Shown: positions 52,334 through 61,045, numbered from the stretch's first letter. The stretch is DNA of 64,000 nucleotides from QHXW01 sp963847515 (GCA_963847515.1 CAWKAA010000007.1:1860001-1924000); one strand, 5' to 3'. Notes: generated by a model from the letters alone, not told the origin. A program made the numbers and translations.

Positions 52334-53401
52334 TTACACTTTGCTCAGACCTTCCCGCGCTAAAATCGTCCGTTTGCGTTCCGCGCCCCAGCGATAGCCG
52401 CCGGGTTCGCCGCTTTCCTGCACTACGCGGTGGCAGGGAATCACAATAGCCGCGGGATTTGCGGCGCATGCATTCGCCACGGCACGCGCTGCTTTTGGCC
52501 GTCCGATGGCTTGCGCAATTTGCGAATAGCTGCGCGTTTCTCCGTACGGGATTTTTCGCAACTCCTGCCAGACGCGCCACTGAAATGCCGTAGCGCGCAC
52601 GTCCAACGGAAGATCGAGGTGCGGCTCTTTCCCGCAAAGATGCGAGATCAGCGCCAGAACCCACAGCCGTAGCTTCGAATTATCGCGCCGGAGCTTGCCT
52701 TCCGGATATTCCGCGACCAGCGATTTCTCGAGCGCGCCTTCGTCGTCACCGAGACACACTGCGCAAATACCGCGTTCGGTTCCTGCCACCAGCAGCCGCC
52801 CGAGCGGCGAGTGAACGGTGGTATATGCAATGTCCATTCCGCGTCCGCCACGCCGATATGTGGCTGGCGTCATGCCGAGCTGCTTCGGCGCCCGCTCGTA
52901 GAGACTCCGGCTCGATCCATAACCCGCTTCGTATAGTGCCTCGGTGACATCACGGTCCGTTCGCAGATTGGTCTTCAGCCGCTCCAGCCGCAGCGCATCC
53001 GCGTATTGGCGCGGCGTGATTCCCAGGAACCGCTTGAACGTGCGCTCCAGATGAAAAGGGCTCGACTGCAACTCTTCGCCGAGCGATGCCAGCGTCACCG
53101 GCGCATCGAGGCTCTTCTCGATGACCTGGCAGGCTCGGCTGATCATCTCGATTTGCGGCGAGATACCTCGAGGCTGCTCGGGACGGCAACGGCGGCACGG
53201 CCGGAATCCAGCGCGTTCGGCGTCGTCAGGTACCGGAAAGAATAAAACGTTAGCGCGCCGCGGCCGGCGAGAGGGACATCCCGGCCGGCAATACACGCCT
53301 GTCGAGCGAACCCCGTACACGAACCGCTCGTTCCCGCAAACTTCACGTGCCAGCACCACCTGCCATCGCGCTTCATCCATCACCACTTGAGAGGTTGCCA
53401 T
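52334..53401 (-). CDS. ada: Bifunctional Ada-type methyltransferase and regulator
   Basis: 355 residues from MATSQVVMDEARWQVVLARE; 86 upstream codons in the frame overlap the divergent gene and are not used. The N-terminal Ada zinc domain has FVYGVRSTGVYCRPGCPSRR and FRPCRRCRP (four Cys ligands, one the phosphotriester methyl acceptor), then an AraC-type HTH (SPFHLERTFKRFLGITPRQY), then the AGT domain with the active Cys in AIVIPCHRVVQESGEPGGYR. It removes methyl groups from DNA phosphates and O6-methylguanine and, when methylated, activates repair genes. It diverges from the Wzt-like gene with an 85-base gap. Confidence 0.95.
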   Translation of the reverse strand: MATSQVVMDEARWQVVLAREVCGNERFVYGVRSTGVYCRPGCPSRRPRRANVLFFPVPDDAERAGFRPCRRCRPEQPRGISPQIEMISRACQVIEKSLDAPVTLASLGEELQSSPFHLERTFKRFLGITPRQYADALRLERLKTNLRTDRDVTEALYEAGYGSSRSLYERAPKQLGMTPATYRRGGRGMDIAYTTVHSPLGRLLVAGTERGICAVCLGDDEGALEKSLVAEYPEGKLRRDNSKLRLWVLALISHLCGKEPHLDLPLDVRATAFQWRVWQELRKIPYGETRSYSQIAQAIGRPKAARAVANACAANPAAIVIPCHRVVQESGEPGGYRWGAERKRTILAREGLSKV

Positions 53402-53486
53402 GTCCACAGAATAAAGCGGACGCCGCCCGGAAACTATCCGTTTCTTGCGCGCAAATGCCGTCCCGTTTACAGTTATCCTATCTGAA

Positions 53487-54419
53487 ATGCCCGTCGAATT
53501 CCGAAAAGTGAGCTGTCCGCCGCTGCAACTGGATGTGAAGGCGCCAGACGGTGTGGCCATAGGCATCATCGGCGAAGACGGGGCCGGAAAAAGCAAGCTA
53601 TTGCGTGTCGCCGCCGGGCTAGAGCCATTGAGCGGCGGTTCGGTCGCAGTGGGTACCAAGCGGCGCTATATCGGTCCGACCGATCCGTTGAATTTCGCGC
53701 CCGTGGATACCCTGCTATTAGACCATGCGCTCGCGATACACGACGGGATAGTGCGTGCGCGCGCCGTCATGGCCATCGATCGTATGCGCCAGGCCGGCGC
53801 CACTATCCTTTTCACTTCGCACGATGAAGAACTGCTGCTCGATCTTGCGGATGAAATTTGGTGGCTCCGGGAAGGGCGCCTCATTGGCCGCGGCGATCCG
53901 GCTGAGGCGATCGACGCCTACCGTACCCACATTAGCCGGCGCATTCGCGAGTGGGGACAAACCATTCAAGCGCCGCTTTCGCCCCGTCTGCGGCGTGGTG
54001 ATGGCCGCGCCGAACTCCAGAACGTGGAAATCCTGGGAGAAGACGGCAAGCCGACCCGAGTCCTGCGCAGCGGTGAACTGGCCGTGATGCGCGTGTCGAT
54101 AAAATTCAAGCAGGCAGTCACCGAGCCGGTGGTTGGCATCCTCATCCGCACCCGGATTGGCTTGAACGTCTTCGGCACGAATACGCAACTGGAGAGGCTG
54201 AAGTTCGGACCATGCGCCCCCGGCGACGCCCTGCGCCTGAATTTCGGCTTCCGATGCGAGTTATGCCCGCAGGAGTACACGTTAACCGCGGCCTCACACG
54301 ATCCCGACGGCGTCTGGCACGACTGGGCAGAAGACGCTATTGCGTTCTCGGTGACCGACGCCCGCCACACCGCCGGCGTAGCCAACCTGCGGGCGAGCGT
54401 GAGCATCGAAAGGATCTAA
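53487..54419 (+). CDS. Wzt-like ABC ATPase lacking the signature region, with C-terminal Wzt_C domain
   Basis: 310 residues from MPVEFRKVSCPPLQLD. Walker A GIIGEDGAGKSKLLRVAAGL is complete. After RRYIGPTDPLN the chain passes straight to a Walker-B-like APVDTLLLDHALAIHDG (the catalytic Glu is His) and the H-loop ATILFTSHDEELLLDLADEI. The Q-loop, helical subdomain and LSGGQ signature, usually 80 or so residues, are absent. From about residue 170 a beta-sandwich (GRAELQNVEILGEDGKPTRV, LRSGELAVMRVSIKF, GILIRTRIGLNVFGTNT) matches the Wzt_C glycan-binding domain. No permease is adjacent. It may bind ATP without driving transport. Confidence 0.85.
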   Translation: MPVEFRKVSCPPLQLDVKAPDGVAIGIIGEDGAGKSKLLRVAAGLEPLSGGSVAVGTKRRYIGPTDPLNFAPVDTLLLDHALAIHDGIVRARAVMAIDRMRQAGATILFTSHDEELLLDLADEIWWLREGRLIGRGDPAEAIDAYRTHISRRIREWGQTIQAPLSPRLRRGDGRAELQNVEILGEDGKPTRVLRSGELAVMRVSIKFKQAVTEPVVGILIRTRIGLNVFGTNTQLERLKFGPCAPGDALRLNFGFRCELCPQEYTLTAASHDPDGVWHDWAEDAIAFSVTDARHTAGVANLRASVSIERI

Positions 54420-54421
54420 GC

Positions 54422-54441
54422 GGCAGGCCGCAGGGCCTGCC
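54422..54441. terminator. Short GC-rich hairpin between convergent genes
   Basis: GGCAGGCC and GGCCTGCC form an 8-bp stem with loop GCAG, three bases after the Wzt-like stop and just before the end of the convergent ATP-grasp gene. It lacks a T-run, so termination is only likely. Confidence 0.45.
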
Positions 54442-54446
54442 CCACT

Positions 54447-55877
54447 CTACTTCTGGTCGATGATGAAGGTTGGCGCCATCCCGGCCGAGGAGGAATACCC
54501 GCCGACACCGGAAGAAAGCCAGCTTGCGCAGCCCGACACCTTGCCTAGAAACGCTTGCGGATGGACGTCCACCTGCATTTCCCGGTATTCCAGATGGCCG
54601 TAGGTCATCATGGGGAAGGTCGACAGAACCGGCTCGACTTTCTCTTGCACCACGTAGGGTGAGCGTTGCGCCTGCCGGACCGCCCGCTCCCATGCCGGCT
54701 GGTCCATTTCGGAGCCTGTGAAGCTTTGCTGTTCGCTGTAATCGTCGTTGGGCTTCAGCACGAGCTTGTCACGATGCTGGTGAATGAAGTCCAGAAGGTC
54801 GATCGGGCGTTCGTGATATGTGGTCTTGCCGGGCGCGACCAGACGGGTCCACGTTACGTGGTCCTTAATCGCGCGGCGCTCGGCGGCCGGAAACTTGGCA
54901 GTCAGCGACTCGTCGGTAAGCAGGCCGAACAGCGCCTTCTTGTGCGTCATCTCCGACCGGAAGCTGTTTACCAGGCAGACGGCGTGATCGCGATATGCCT
55001 GCACCAGGGGATGCGAGAGGTCGAAGCGCATCAGAAATTCCTGCACGCTGATACGCCGGTACATCAGATCGATATCGAAGCTCCCGCTGCGCAAAACGCC
55101 ACCGCGGTACTCGAGCTGCTCGGGTGACACAAGCTCGGACGCGTAACCTTCCTCGCGGAAAAAGTCGCGGATCAGTGCGTATTCGCCAGGTCCGCCTGCG
55201 CCGAACGGCCCCCGAAATTCAAGGATCGCGATATTCGGTTTCTTGCTGTGTCCGTTGCCGTTATGTCCGTTGCCGTTATGCCCGTTCCCGTTGCTGTGGC
55301 CGTTTTGGTTCGCCTGACTCTTGTTGGCCATGAACTGCTTATAAGCCTTCAGCAGCGCCAGGAGAAAGTATTTCTTACCGCCGACGCGCGTCAGATGGTA
55401 CCGCTTGCGAAACTCCTTCACTGGCGGGCAATCATAGAAAACGTCAGCCAGCCCCTCAGCCCAGGCGAGTCCGGACGGAGAATCGGCATTGTATTGAACC
55501 ACCTGCATCGTTCCGTTCGAAAGATGCAAGTCGAACCGCGCCGCGACTTCCGACATGTGATAGCCCGGATCGACGGTGGCCAGCATTTTCTCGGCCGGTA
55601 ATAGTTGCATCCGGGCCAAGAGCGCGGGTGAACCGAGCACGATTTGTTCCATCCGCTCGATCGCGGATATCAGCGCCTCGCCGGTCCTCACCATGGATTC
55701 ATACTGGCGGCGGGTGACGAAATTAGGTCGAAGAAAGGGACACAGCAAACGTCCGCCGGCGGAAAGGCGCTCGGCTTCCATCTGCTCGTGGAGAAGCTTC
55801 ACCCAGGAAAGGTCCTTGTGGGCGGGTGCTTCGAGAATCTTGTTATAACGACTTATCGCCTCTTGAATGTGAGACAT
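54447..55877 (-). CDS. Circularly permuted ATP-grasp-like protein
   Basis: 476 residues, cytoplasmic. N-terminal helical part (ISRYNKILEAPAHKDLSWVK), a substrate-domain block DLHLSNGTMQVVQYNADSPS, a low-complexity linker of Asn, Gly and His (NGHSNGNGHNGNGHNGNGHS, about residues 193-212), then NIAILEFRGPFGAGGPGEY, and an ATP-grasp core DKLVLKPNDDYSEQQSFTGS, SPYVVQEKVEPV and the final GCASWLSSGVGGYSSSAGMA. This is the layout of glutathionylspermidine-synthase-like or circularly permuted ATP-grasp proteins that make amide bonds. The substrate is unknown. No clear ribosome-binding site precedes the ATG. Confidence 0.83.
   Translation of the reverse strand: MSHIQEAISRYNKILEAPAHKDLSWVKLLHEQMEAERLSAGGRLLCPFLRPNFVTRRQYESMVRTGEALISAIERMEQIVLGSPALLARMQLLPAEKMLATVDPGYHMSEVAARFDLHLSNGTMQVVQYNADSPSGLAWAEGLADVFYDCPPVKEFRKRYHLTRVGGKKYFLLALLKAYKQFMANKSQANQNGHSNGNGHNGNGHNGNGHSKKPNIAILEFRGPFGAGGPGEYALIRDFFREEGYASELVSPEQLEYRGGVLRSGSFDIDLMYRRISVQEFLMRFDLSHPLVQAYRDHAVCLVNSFRSEMTHKKALFGLLTDESLTAKFPAAERRAIKDHVTWTRLVAPGKTTYHERPIDLLDFIHQHRDKLVLKPNDDYSEQQSFTGSEMDQPAWERAVRQAQRSPYVVQEKVEPVLSTFPMMTYGHLEYREMQVDVHPQAFLGKVSGCASWLSSGVGGYSSSAGMAPTFIIDQK
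55246..55310 (-). repeat. 15-base coding repeats for an Asn-Gly-His linker
   Basis: Units close to TGTCCGTTGCCGTTA recur about four times within the ATP-grasp gene. They code the NGNGH linker. The period and coding frame fit slippage expansion, not a CRISPR. Confidence 0.7.
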
Positions 55878-55951
55878 CTAAAAAACACCAGTTGTCGGTT
55901 ATGATTTTAGTATCGCACGGCGCCGCGTTCCCCTAATTCGGTGGCTACAGT

Positions 55952-55980
55952 AACTATAAGCAAATAAGAGCCTTATAGTT
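55952..55980. promoter_or_regulatory. AT-rich 9-bp inverted repeat
   Basis: AACTATAAG and CTTATAGTT are separated by 11 bases, between the end of coxG and the start of the ATP-grasp gene. The composition is far more AT-rich than the surroundings. It may be an operator or a weak terminator of the cox set. Confidence 0.35.
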
Positions 55981-56007
55981 CTTGCGCGTTTCCCTAAGTG
56001 GCCCGTT

Positions 56008-56475
56008 TTAGGCGCCGGAAATCGGGTTTACCTGTTGCGCCTGCGTAGCATTCTCCGCTAGCTTTTCGAAGAACTTCCGGATCACGATTTTTGCCGTGGT
56101 ATCGATCAGGCGCTGGCCCACTCCGGCGATCATACCGCCCACGTGCACCTCGCCTTCATAGTGAACCTCTGTGCTGGAATCGGTGGATACCAAAGTTAGC
56201 AGGCCATCGCCCTTCATGAATCCCACTTTCCCAGAACCGTCCACCGTAAGGCGGAACTGCTCGGGCGGCTTCTGATCGGTGATACGGATCTTTCCGGCGA
56301 ACAGCCCCTGGACGGCAGAGATGGCCATCTTCATCTGCATCTCGTACTCGTCAGGGCCGGTACGTGTCAGGTGCTCGGTTCCCGGCATACACCGGGCGAG
56401 GATCTCGGGATCCTGTAGAAGTTCGTAGGCGCGTTCGCGCGGTAGGGGCAGCGTGTACGAGCCCGCAACCTTCAA
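56008..56475 (-). CDS. coxG: CoxG-like SRPBCC protein
   Basis: 155 residues. The START/SRPBCC fold of the CoxG family is shown by MKVAGSYTLPLPRERAYELL, DPEILARCMPGTEHLTRTGP, GLFAGKIRITDQKPPEQFRL and GGMIAGVGQRLIDTTAKIVI. CoxG recruits or matures CO-dehydrogenase-type molybdoenzymes, in Oligotropha by anchoring the enzyme to the membrane. The longer membrane tail of that CoxG is absent here. The start overlaps the upstream medium-subunit stop by 4 nt, so it is the last gene of the set. Confidence 0.92.
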   Translation of the reverse strand: MKVAGSYTLPLPRERAYELLQDPEILARCMPGTEHLTRTGPDEYEMQMKMAISAVQGLFAGKIRITDQKPPEQFRLTVDGSGKVGFMKGDGLLTLVSTDSSTEVHYEGEVHVGGMIAGVGQRLIDTTAKIVIRKFFEKLAENATQAQQVNPISGA

Positions 56476-57330
56476 GAAGCCCTCGAGAGCGCCTGGGTGA
56501 GAGCGCGCGCCGTGTAGACTTTAGCCATCTGGTGGCGGTATCCGGATGAGGCATGGAGGTCGGAGTTGGCGTCCACACCGTCAGCCGCTACGGCCGCAGC
56601 TTTCTGAATGTCGGCCGTCGCGCCCGCGGTGCCTTCCAGGAGTTTCTCTACTGCGGAGGCCCGGTACGCTTTCGCCGCAAGCCCGGTGATGCCCACACGC
56701 ACGAACGTCACTTTGCCTGAAGCTTTTCTGACGCGTACGGCCGCGCCGACGATGGCGAAACCCGAAGCCGGTTGCACCATCTTCTGGTAAGACACGCCTG
56801 CGCTCGACGGCTCTACGGGCACGATGATTTCGCGAACGATCTCACCGGGCTCGAGCGCCGTAGCGAGCGCATCCACCAGAAACTGCTCGATGCCCACGGT
56901 GCGCTCGCCTTTCGCACTGGCAATGCGCACTCTGTGCCTCGAGCGCGAGGAGCGATGCCGGATAGTCCGCGGCTGGGTCGGCGTGAGCAATTGACCCGCC
57001 GATAGTCCCCATGTTGCGAACCTGCACGTCGCCAATGTTTGCAGCCGCCTCCGCCAGCAGCGGGCACTTCCCGCGCACAAGCGGCGACGATTCGATGTCG
57101 TAATGGGTCGCGGTAGCTCCAATGTGAAGAAAACCACCTTCCTCTCGGATCGATTTCAGATCTGGCACGCGGCCAAGGTCTACCAGATGCTCCGGAGCGG
57201 CAAGCCGTAGCTTCATCAGCGGGATCAGGCTCATGCCGCCCGCCAACACCTTGGCATTTCCCCCCGCCAGCAGCGCCAGCGCCTCGTTCAAATTGTTGGG
57301 CGCGGAGTATTCAAAATTCTGCGGAATCAT
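56472..57330 (-). CDS. coxM: CoxM-like FAD-binding medium subunit, frameshifted at about 56931
   Basis: Starts MIPQNFEYSAPNNLNEALAL with AGGAGGTC upstream. The FAD-binding front AKVLAGGMSLIPLMKLRLA and the second site NMGTIGGSIAHADPAADYPA are in the first frame. After LLALEAQ one extra base at 56931 shifts the frame. The remainder, VRIASAKGERTVG, LEPGEIVREIIVP, SGFAIVGAAVRVRK and GLAAKAYRASAVEKLLEG, matches the CoxM C-terminal domain in the next frame. The repaired product has about 285 residues, the usual length. It overlaps the large-subunit stop and the coxG start by 4 nt each. Confidence 0.88.
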
Positions 57331-59666
57331 GATTGACCTCCTGGATGCACCAGGTTCCAGAGTTTTTCGGGCGTCAGCGGCATATCGATGTGCCGCACGC
57401 CCAAGTGGCTTAGCGCATCCACTACCGAATTCACGACGGCGGGAGAACAGCCGATGGTGCCGGCTTCGCCCACGCCTTTCACTCCCAGAGGGTTCACGGG
57501 CGATGGCGTGGTGGTGTGGCTGCTTTCGATCCACGGAATCATGCTGGCCTTGGGTATGCAGTAATCCATCAGCTCGCCGGTGATGAGCTGGCCGTTGTCA
57601 TCGTAGACCGCCTGCTCGTAGAGCGCCTGGCCGAGGCCCTGCACGACGCCGCCGTGCACCTGGCCGTCCACCAGCAGCGGATTGATGATGTTGCCGCAAT
57701 CGTCCACGGCGATGTAGCGCTTGATCTCCACGTGACCGGTGTCGCGATCGACCTCCGAGTACGACGATGTGCGCGCCGAAGGGGAACGCGAAATTCGGCG
57801 GCTCCCAGAAGTAGGTCGCCACCATGCCCGGTTCGGTGTTGGGCGGCAGCTTCATGGCGCGGTATGAGGCGCCCGCAATCTGCGCCAGCGAAACGCTCTT
57901 GCCGGTCCGGTTATCTACGCACTTGCCCGCCGCGACACCGTGACGTCGTTCGATTCGAGCAGCATCTCGCCGAACTTCTTGATCTTGCTTCTTCAGCTCC
58001 TGAAGCGCGTAATAGACCGCCGGGCCCCCGACCGCGGTGCCACGGCTGCCGAAAGTCCCGATGCCGTACTGCACCACGGCAGTGTCGCCGTGCACCACGA
58101 TGACGTCGTCGATGGGGACGCCTAGCTCGTCGGCGGCGATCTGGGCGAAACGTGGTTTCCTCGCCCTGGCCGTGCGGCGATGTGCCGGTCATGACCGTGA
58201 CCTTGCCGGACGGCTCGATCTTCACCGTGGCGCTTTCCCATCCGCCTGCCGGCGTGGCCGGCGACGGGCCGAACGCGCAGATCTCACCATACGTCGAGAT
58301 GCCGATGCCGAGCAGCCGGCCGCTGGCCTTGGCCTGTTTCTGTTCCTGCCGCAGCTTGTGGTAATCGACCAGATCTAGCGCCTTCTTGAGCGGTTCGGCG
58401 TAATTGCCGCTGTCGTAGCTCAAGCCGGTCGCCGTCTGGTACGGGAACTCGTCTTTGCCGATAAAATTCTTCAACCGCAGCTCTGCGGGGTCCATCTTAA
58501 GCTCGGCCGCCAGCAGATCCATCATGCGCTCGATGCCGTGGGTGGCTTCGGGACGGCCCGCGCCGCGGTAGGCATCCGTCGGCACACAGTTGGTGAAGAC
58601 GCCGACAATGTCGGCGGTGACATTACGGAACTTGTAGAGCCCCGGCATCATCAGGACCGATAGCGTCGGAATGGCCGGAGTCAGCAGCTGGTGATAAGCG
58701 CCCAGATCCTGGATGAGCTTCAGCCGGAGGCCCAGCACGGTGCCGTCGCGCTTGGCGGCCAGCTCATAGTAATCCACGTGGCCGCGGCCATGAATCGTGC
58801 ACTGGAAATTCTCGCGGCGCGACTCGATCCACTTCACGGGCTTGCCGATCTTCATGGCAACGAAGCCCATGAGCGCTTCTTCCGCATAGACGTTCAGCTT
58901 GCTGCCAAAGCCGCCGCCCACTTCGGGCGTAATCACGCGCAGATGATTTTCGGACACCCCTAGCATCTGCGCCACCAGTGACCTCAGCAAATGTGGGATT
59001 TGCGTCGACGAGTACAGCGTCAGGTTCTTTTCCGCGCTGCGGTAATCGGCCACCACACCGCGCGTTTCCATCGCGGTGGGGATCAGGCGCTGGCTGGTGA
59101 TACGCTGCTTCACGACCACTTCGGCTTCTTTGAACGCTTTCTCGGGATCACCGCCCTCCTGGTGATAGAGGAAAGCGATGTTGTCGGGCCACTCGGGGTG
59201 CACGGCCGGGGCGCCGGCGGCAATGGCTTTCTCGGGATCGGTGACCGCGGGCAGCGGTTCGTAATCCACTTCGATCAGATCCAGAGCATCTGCGGCGATG
59301 TAGCGGTCGGTCGCCACCACCACCGCAACCGGATGTCCGATGAAGTAGACGCGGTCCTTGGCCAGAATCGCGTGCGGCGGAACGCGTAGGCCAGGAAGTG
59401 ATGCCCCGCAAGGCACAGGCCCAACGCCCTCGACATCCTTGCCGGTGAATACTGCAGCTACGCCCGGAAGCTCCTGAGCCGGCTTGATGTTGATCGACCG
59501 GATCTTCGCGGCGCCGTGCGGGCTGCGGAGAATGCAGGCGTGATGCATGCCGGGCATCTTGATGTCGTCCACATAGGTTGCGGTGCCGGTGATGAGCCGC
59601 GGATCTTCCTTGACGGCGGATGCGCTTGCCAACCAGAGTCTCAGTTTTGGTAATCGTGGTCGCCAT
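57327..59666 (-). CDS. coxL: CoxL-like form II molybdenum hydroxylase large subunit, multiple frameshifts
   Basis: Start MATTITKTETLVGKRIRR at 59666 with GGAGG upstream. One extra base at 59612 shifts into KEDPRLITGTATYVDDIK. The frame then runs well through GGGFGSKLNVYAEEALMGF and the active-site loop TDAYRGAGRPEATHG. AYRGAGR marks form II, not the AYxCSFR of true CO-oxidising form I. Further one-base additions lie near 58149, 57987 and 57759 and one loss near 57935, after which KRYIAVDDCGNIINPLLVDG and GVKGVGEAGTIGCSPAVVNS complete the C-terminus. The repaired product is about 778 residues. The real substrate may be an aldehyde or heterocycle rather than CO. Confidence 0.87.
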
Positions 59667-59682
59667 GGTTTTCCTCCCCGGA

Positions 59683-60153
59683 TTACGCTCCGCCTTTAGC
59701 CGCGGCGGTTTTGACGGCGTTCACAATGTGCTGATAACCCGTGCAGCGGCAAAGATTGCCCTCGATACCATGCCGGATTTCTGCCTCGGTCGGATGCGGG
59801 TTGCGCTCCAGCAGTTGCCTCGAAGTCATGATCATGCCGGGCGTACAAAAACCACATTGCAGCCCGTGCTCGTTCCAGAAAGCTTCCTGCATCGGGTGCA
59901 GATGGCCGTCGGTGGCGAGGCCTTCTATGGTGGTGACCTCGCGCCCGTCCGCCTGGACGGCGAACATGGTACAGGACTTCACGGCTTTGCCGTCGAGGGC
60001 CACCGTGCACGCGCCGCAGATGGAAGTCTCGCACCCGATGTGCGGCCCCGTGAAGCCGGCCACCTCGCGCAGATAATGGATGAGCAGCATACGCGCCTCC
60101 ACTTCGTCCGCATAGGACTTCCCGTTGATCTTGAGGTTAATTTTTCGTTTCAT
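59683..60153 (-). CDS. coxS: CoxS-like [2Fe-2S] small subunit
   Basis: 156 residues from MKRKINLKINGKSYADEVEA; 19 upstream in-frame codons are not needed. The plant-type cluster GCETSICGACTVALDG and ...SCTMF, and the C-terminal four-helix cluster LQCGFCTPGMIM ... GNLCRCTGYQHIV hold all eight Cys. It passes electrons from the molybdenum site to FAD. First gene of the set coxS-coxL-coxM-coxG, with a 16-nt gap to the large subunit. It is the only intact one of the three enzyme subunits. A broken partial copy lies at 62347-62427. Confidence 0.95.
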   Translation of the reverse strand: MKRKINLKINGKSYADEVEARMLLIHYLREVAGFTGPHIGCETSICGACTVALDGKAVKSCTMFAVQADGREVTTIEGLATDGHLHPMQEAFWNEHGLQCGFCTPGMIMTSRQLLERNPHPTEAEIRHGIEGNLCRCTGYQHIVNAVKTAAAKGGA

Positions 60154-60454
60154 GGATTGCGTTGCCCTTTGCCGGTCTATGATGTTGTGACAAAACGCGT
60201 TAAAAATCAAGTGGCGAGAGGATGGGTGCCCTGCGCCAAGAAAACCTGAGACACGGCGCGACTTTCACTGCTGCGGTCCTCCGGTCCGGATCATTTCAAT
60301 GCTTTCCTTGGTTGCGATACTGACGTGCCCGATCCACGAGCGCTCGGCGCGCAGGGGCGAACCAACGAGAGGCTCCAAGATTTCGGGGATCGCCGGAAAC
60401 GCCCGAAATAGAATTGCTCCGCAACGTTTGAGCGAACTTGGCCGCTGAAGGGCC
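59997..60454. repeat. Diverged direct repeat, copy A
   Basis: Two blocks, 59997-60077 (within coxS) and 60197-60454 (coxS upstream region and the 3' part of the DUF5615 gene), align in the same orientation with 62347-62427 and 62428-62676. Long identical runs are mixed with scattered changes. The 119 bases between the blocks (60078-60196) are missing in copy B. Confidence 0.88.
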
Positions 60455-60634
60455 ATCTGCCAGAAGTCCTTGTCGAGCGTCAGAACTACCCGGCCATCTG
60501 CCTCAGCTCGTTCGAGCAAATGCGCGGTCCTTCAGACCCGGGCAATCAGTCCGCGCCCAAATGATGTCGTGACCTTGCCTGCGAAGAACCTGCACGATGG
60601 GCCAGGGGAAGTTTTCATCCGCCAGGATTTTCAT
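60265..60634 (-). CDS. DUF5615 PIN-like toxin, frameshifted at 60518-60520
   Basis: The start MKILADENFPWPIVQVLRRQ follows the DUF433 stop with no gap. This front (the conserved Asp-Glu-Asn metal site) continues GHDIIWARTDCPGLKDRA. One extra A in 60518-60520 shifts the frame. The remainder LLERAEADGRVVLTLDKDFW and GAILFRAFPAIPEI follows in the next frame to 60265. The repaired product has about 122 residues. DUF5615 proteins are Mut7-C/PIN-like nucleases paired with DUF433 antitoxins, as here. Confidence 0.83.
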
Positions 60635-60865
60635 TCAGGCGGGGATCGGGTAGGCTTTGTATTCGTGCGCGAGGTAGCTCGCGTAGCAGAGGCATGCCAG
60701 AATGTCCTCTCTGGTCAGGCCCGGATAGTTGGCCAGAATCTCGTTCTCGGATCGGCCTGCGGCCAGCAGTTCAAGGATGAACTCGACTGCCAAACGAGTG
60801 CCGCGGATCACTGGCTTGCCAGCCAGAATCTCGGGATCAACGATAATGCGGTCCGGCCACGGCAT
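60635..60865 (-). CDS. DUF433 antitoxin
   Basis: 76 residues from the ATG of MPWPDRIIVDPEILAGKPVI; 53 upstream codons overlap unrelated sequence. The family core GTRLAVEFILELLAAGRSEN and YPGLTREDILACLCYASYLA is complete. DUF433 has a winged or simple HTH fold and acts as the antitoxin of DUF5615. Its TGA abuts the toxin's ATG. Confidence 0.92.
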   Translation of the reverse strand: MPWPDRIIVDPEILAGKPVIRGTRLAVEFILELLAAGRSENEILANYPGLTREDILACLCYASYLAHEYKAYPIPA

Positions 60866-60904
60866 AAGTTCATAATACCTCTCAGGCTGATCGCCGGGAG
60901 GCTG

Positions 60905-61045
60905 AGAACGCATGATTACCGACGTGACGACCGCGACTTTGAGCTGATTTGGCCGGTCATCAACGACGGCGCGCGCGCCTATAAAGGCGATCATCCTCGA
61001 AGATCGCTGGACGGGACCATACATGTCGAGGAACCAACTGCCGAC
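60905..61045 (+). pseudogene. Fragment of a GNAT acetyltransferase gene
   Basis: On the plus strand the frame reads YRRDDRDFELIWPVINDGAR and AYKG, then one base further IILEDRWTGPYMSRNQLPTY, which is the front of a GNAT protein (INDAAxAYxGVIPxDRWHEPYM pattern). The start codon is lost, the frame is broken near 60985, and the C-terminal acetyl-CoA site is missing. It is a relic cut at the end of the NTF2-fusion gene. Confidence 0.7.

Noticed and set aside
55246..55310. Short regular repeats in the ATP-grasp gene as a possible CRISPR
   Set aside because: The units are adjacent without spacers, in frame, and code a low-complexity linker.
56008..60153. Calling the molybdenum hydroxylase a true CO dehydrogenase
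   Set aside because: The active-site loop is AYRGAGR (form II), not AYxCSFR (form I); the CO role is unproven for form II.
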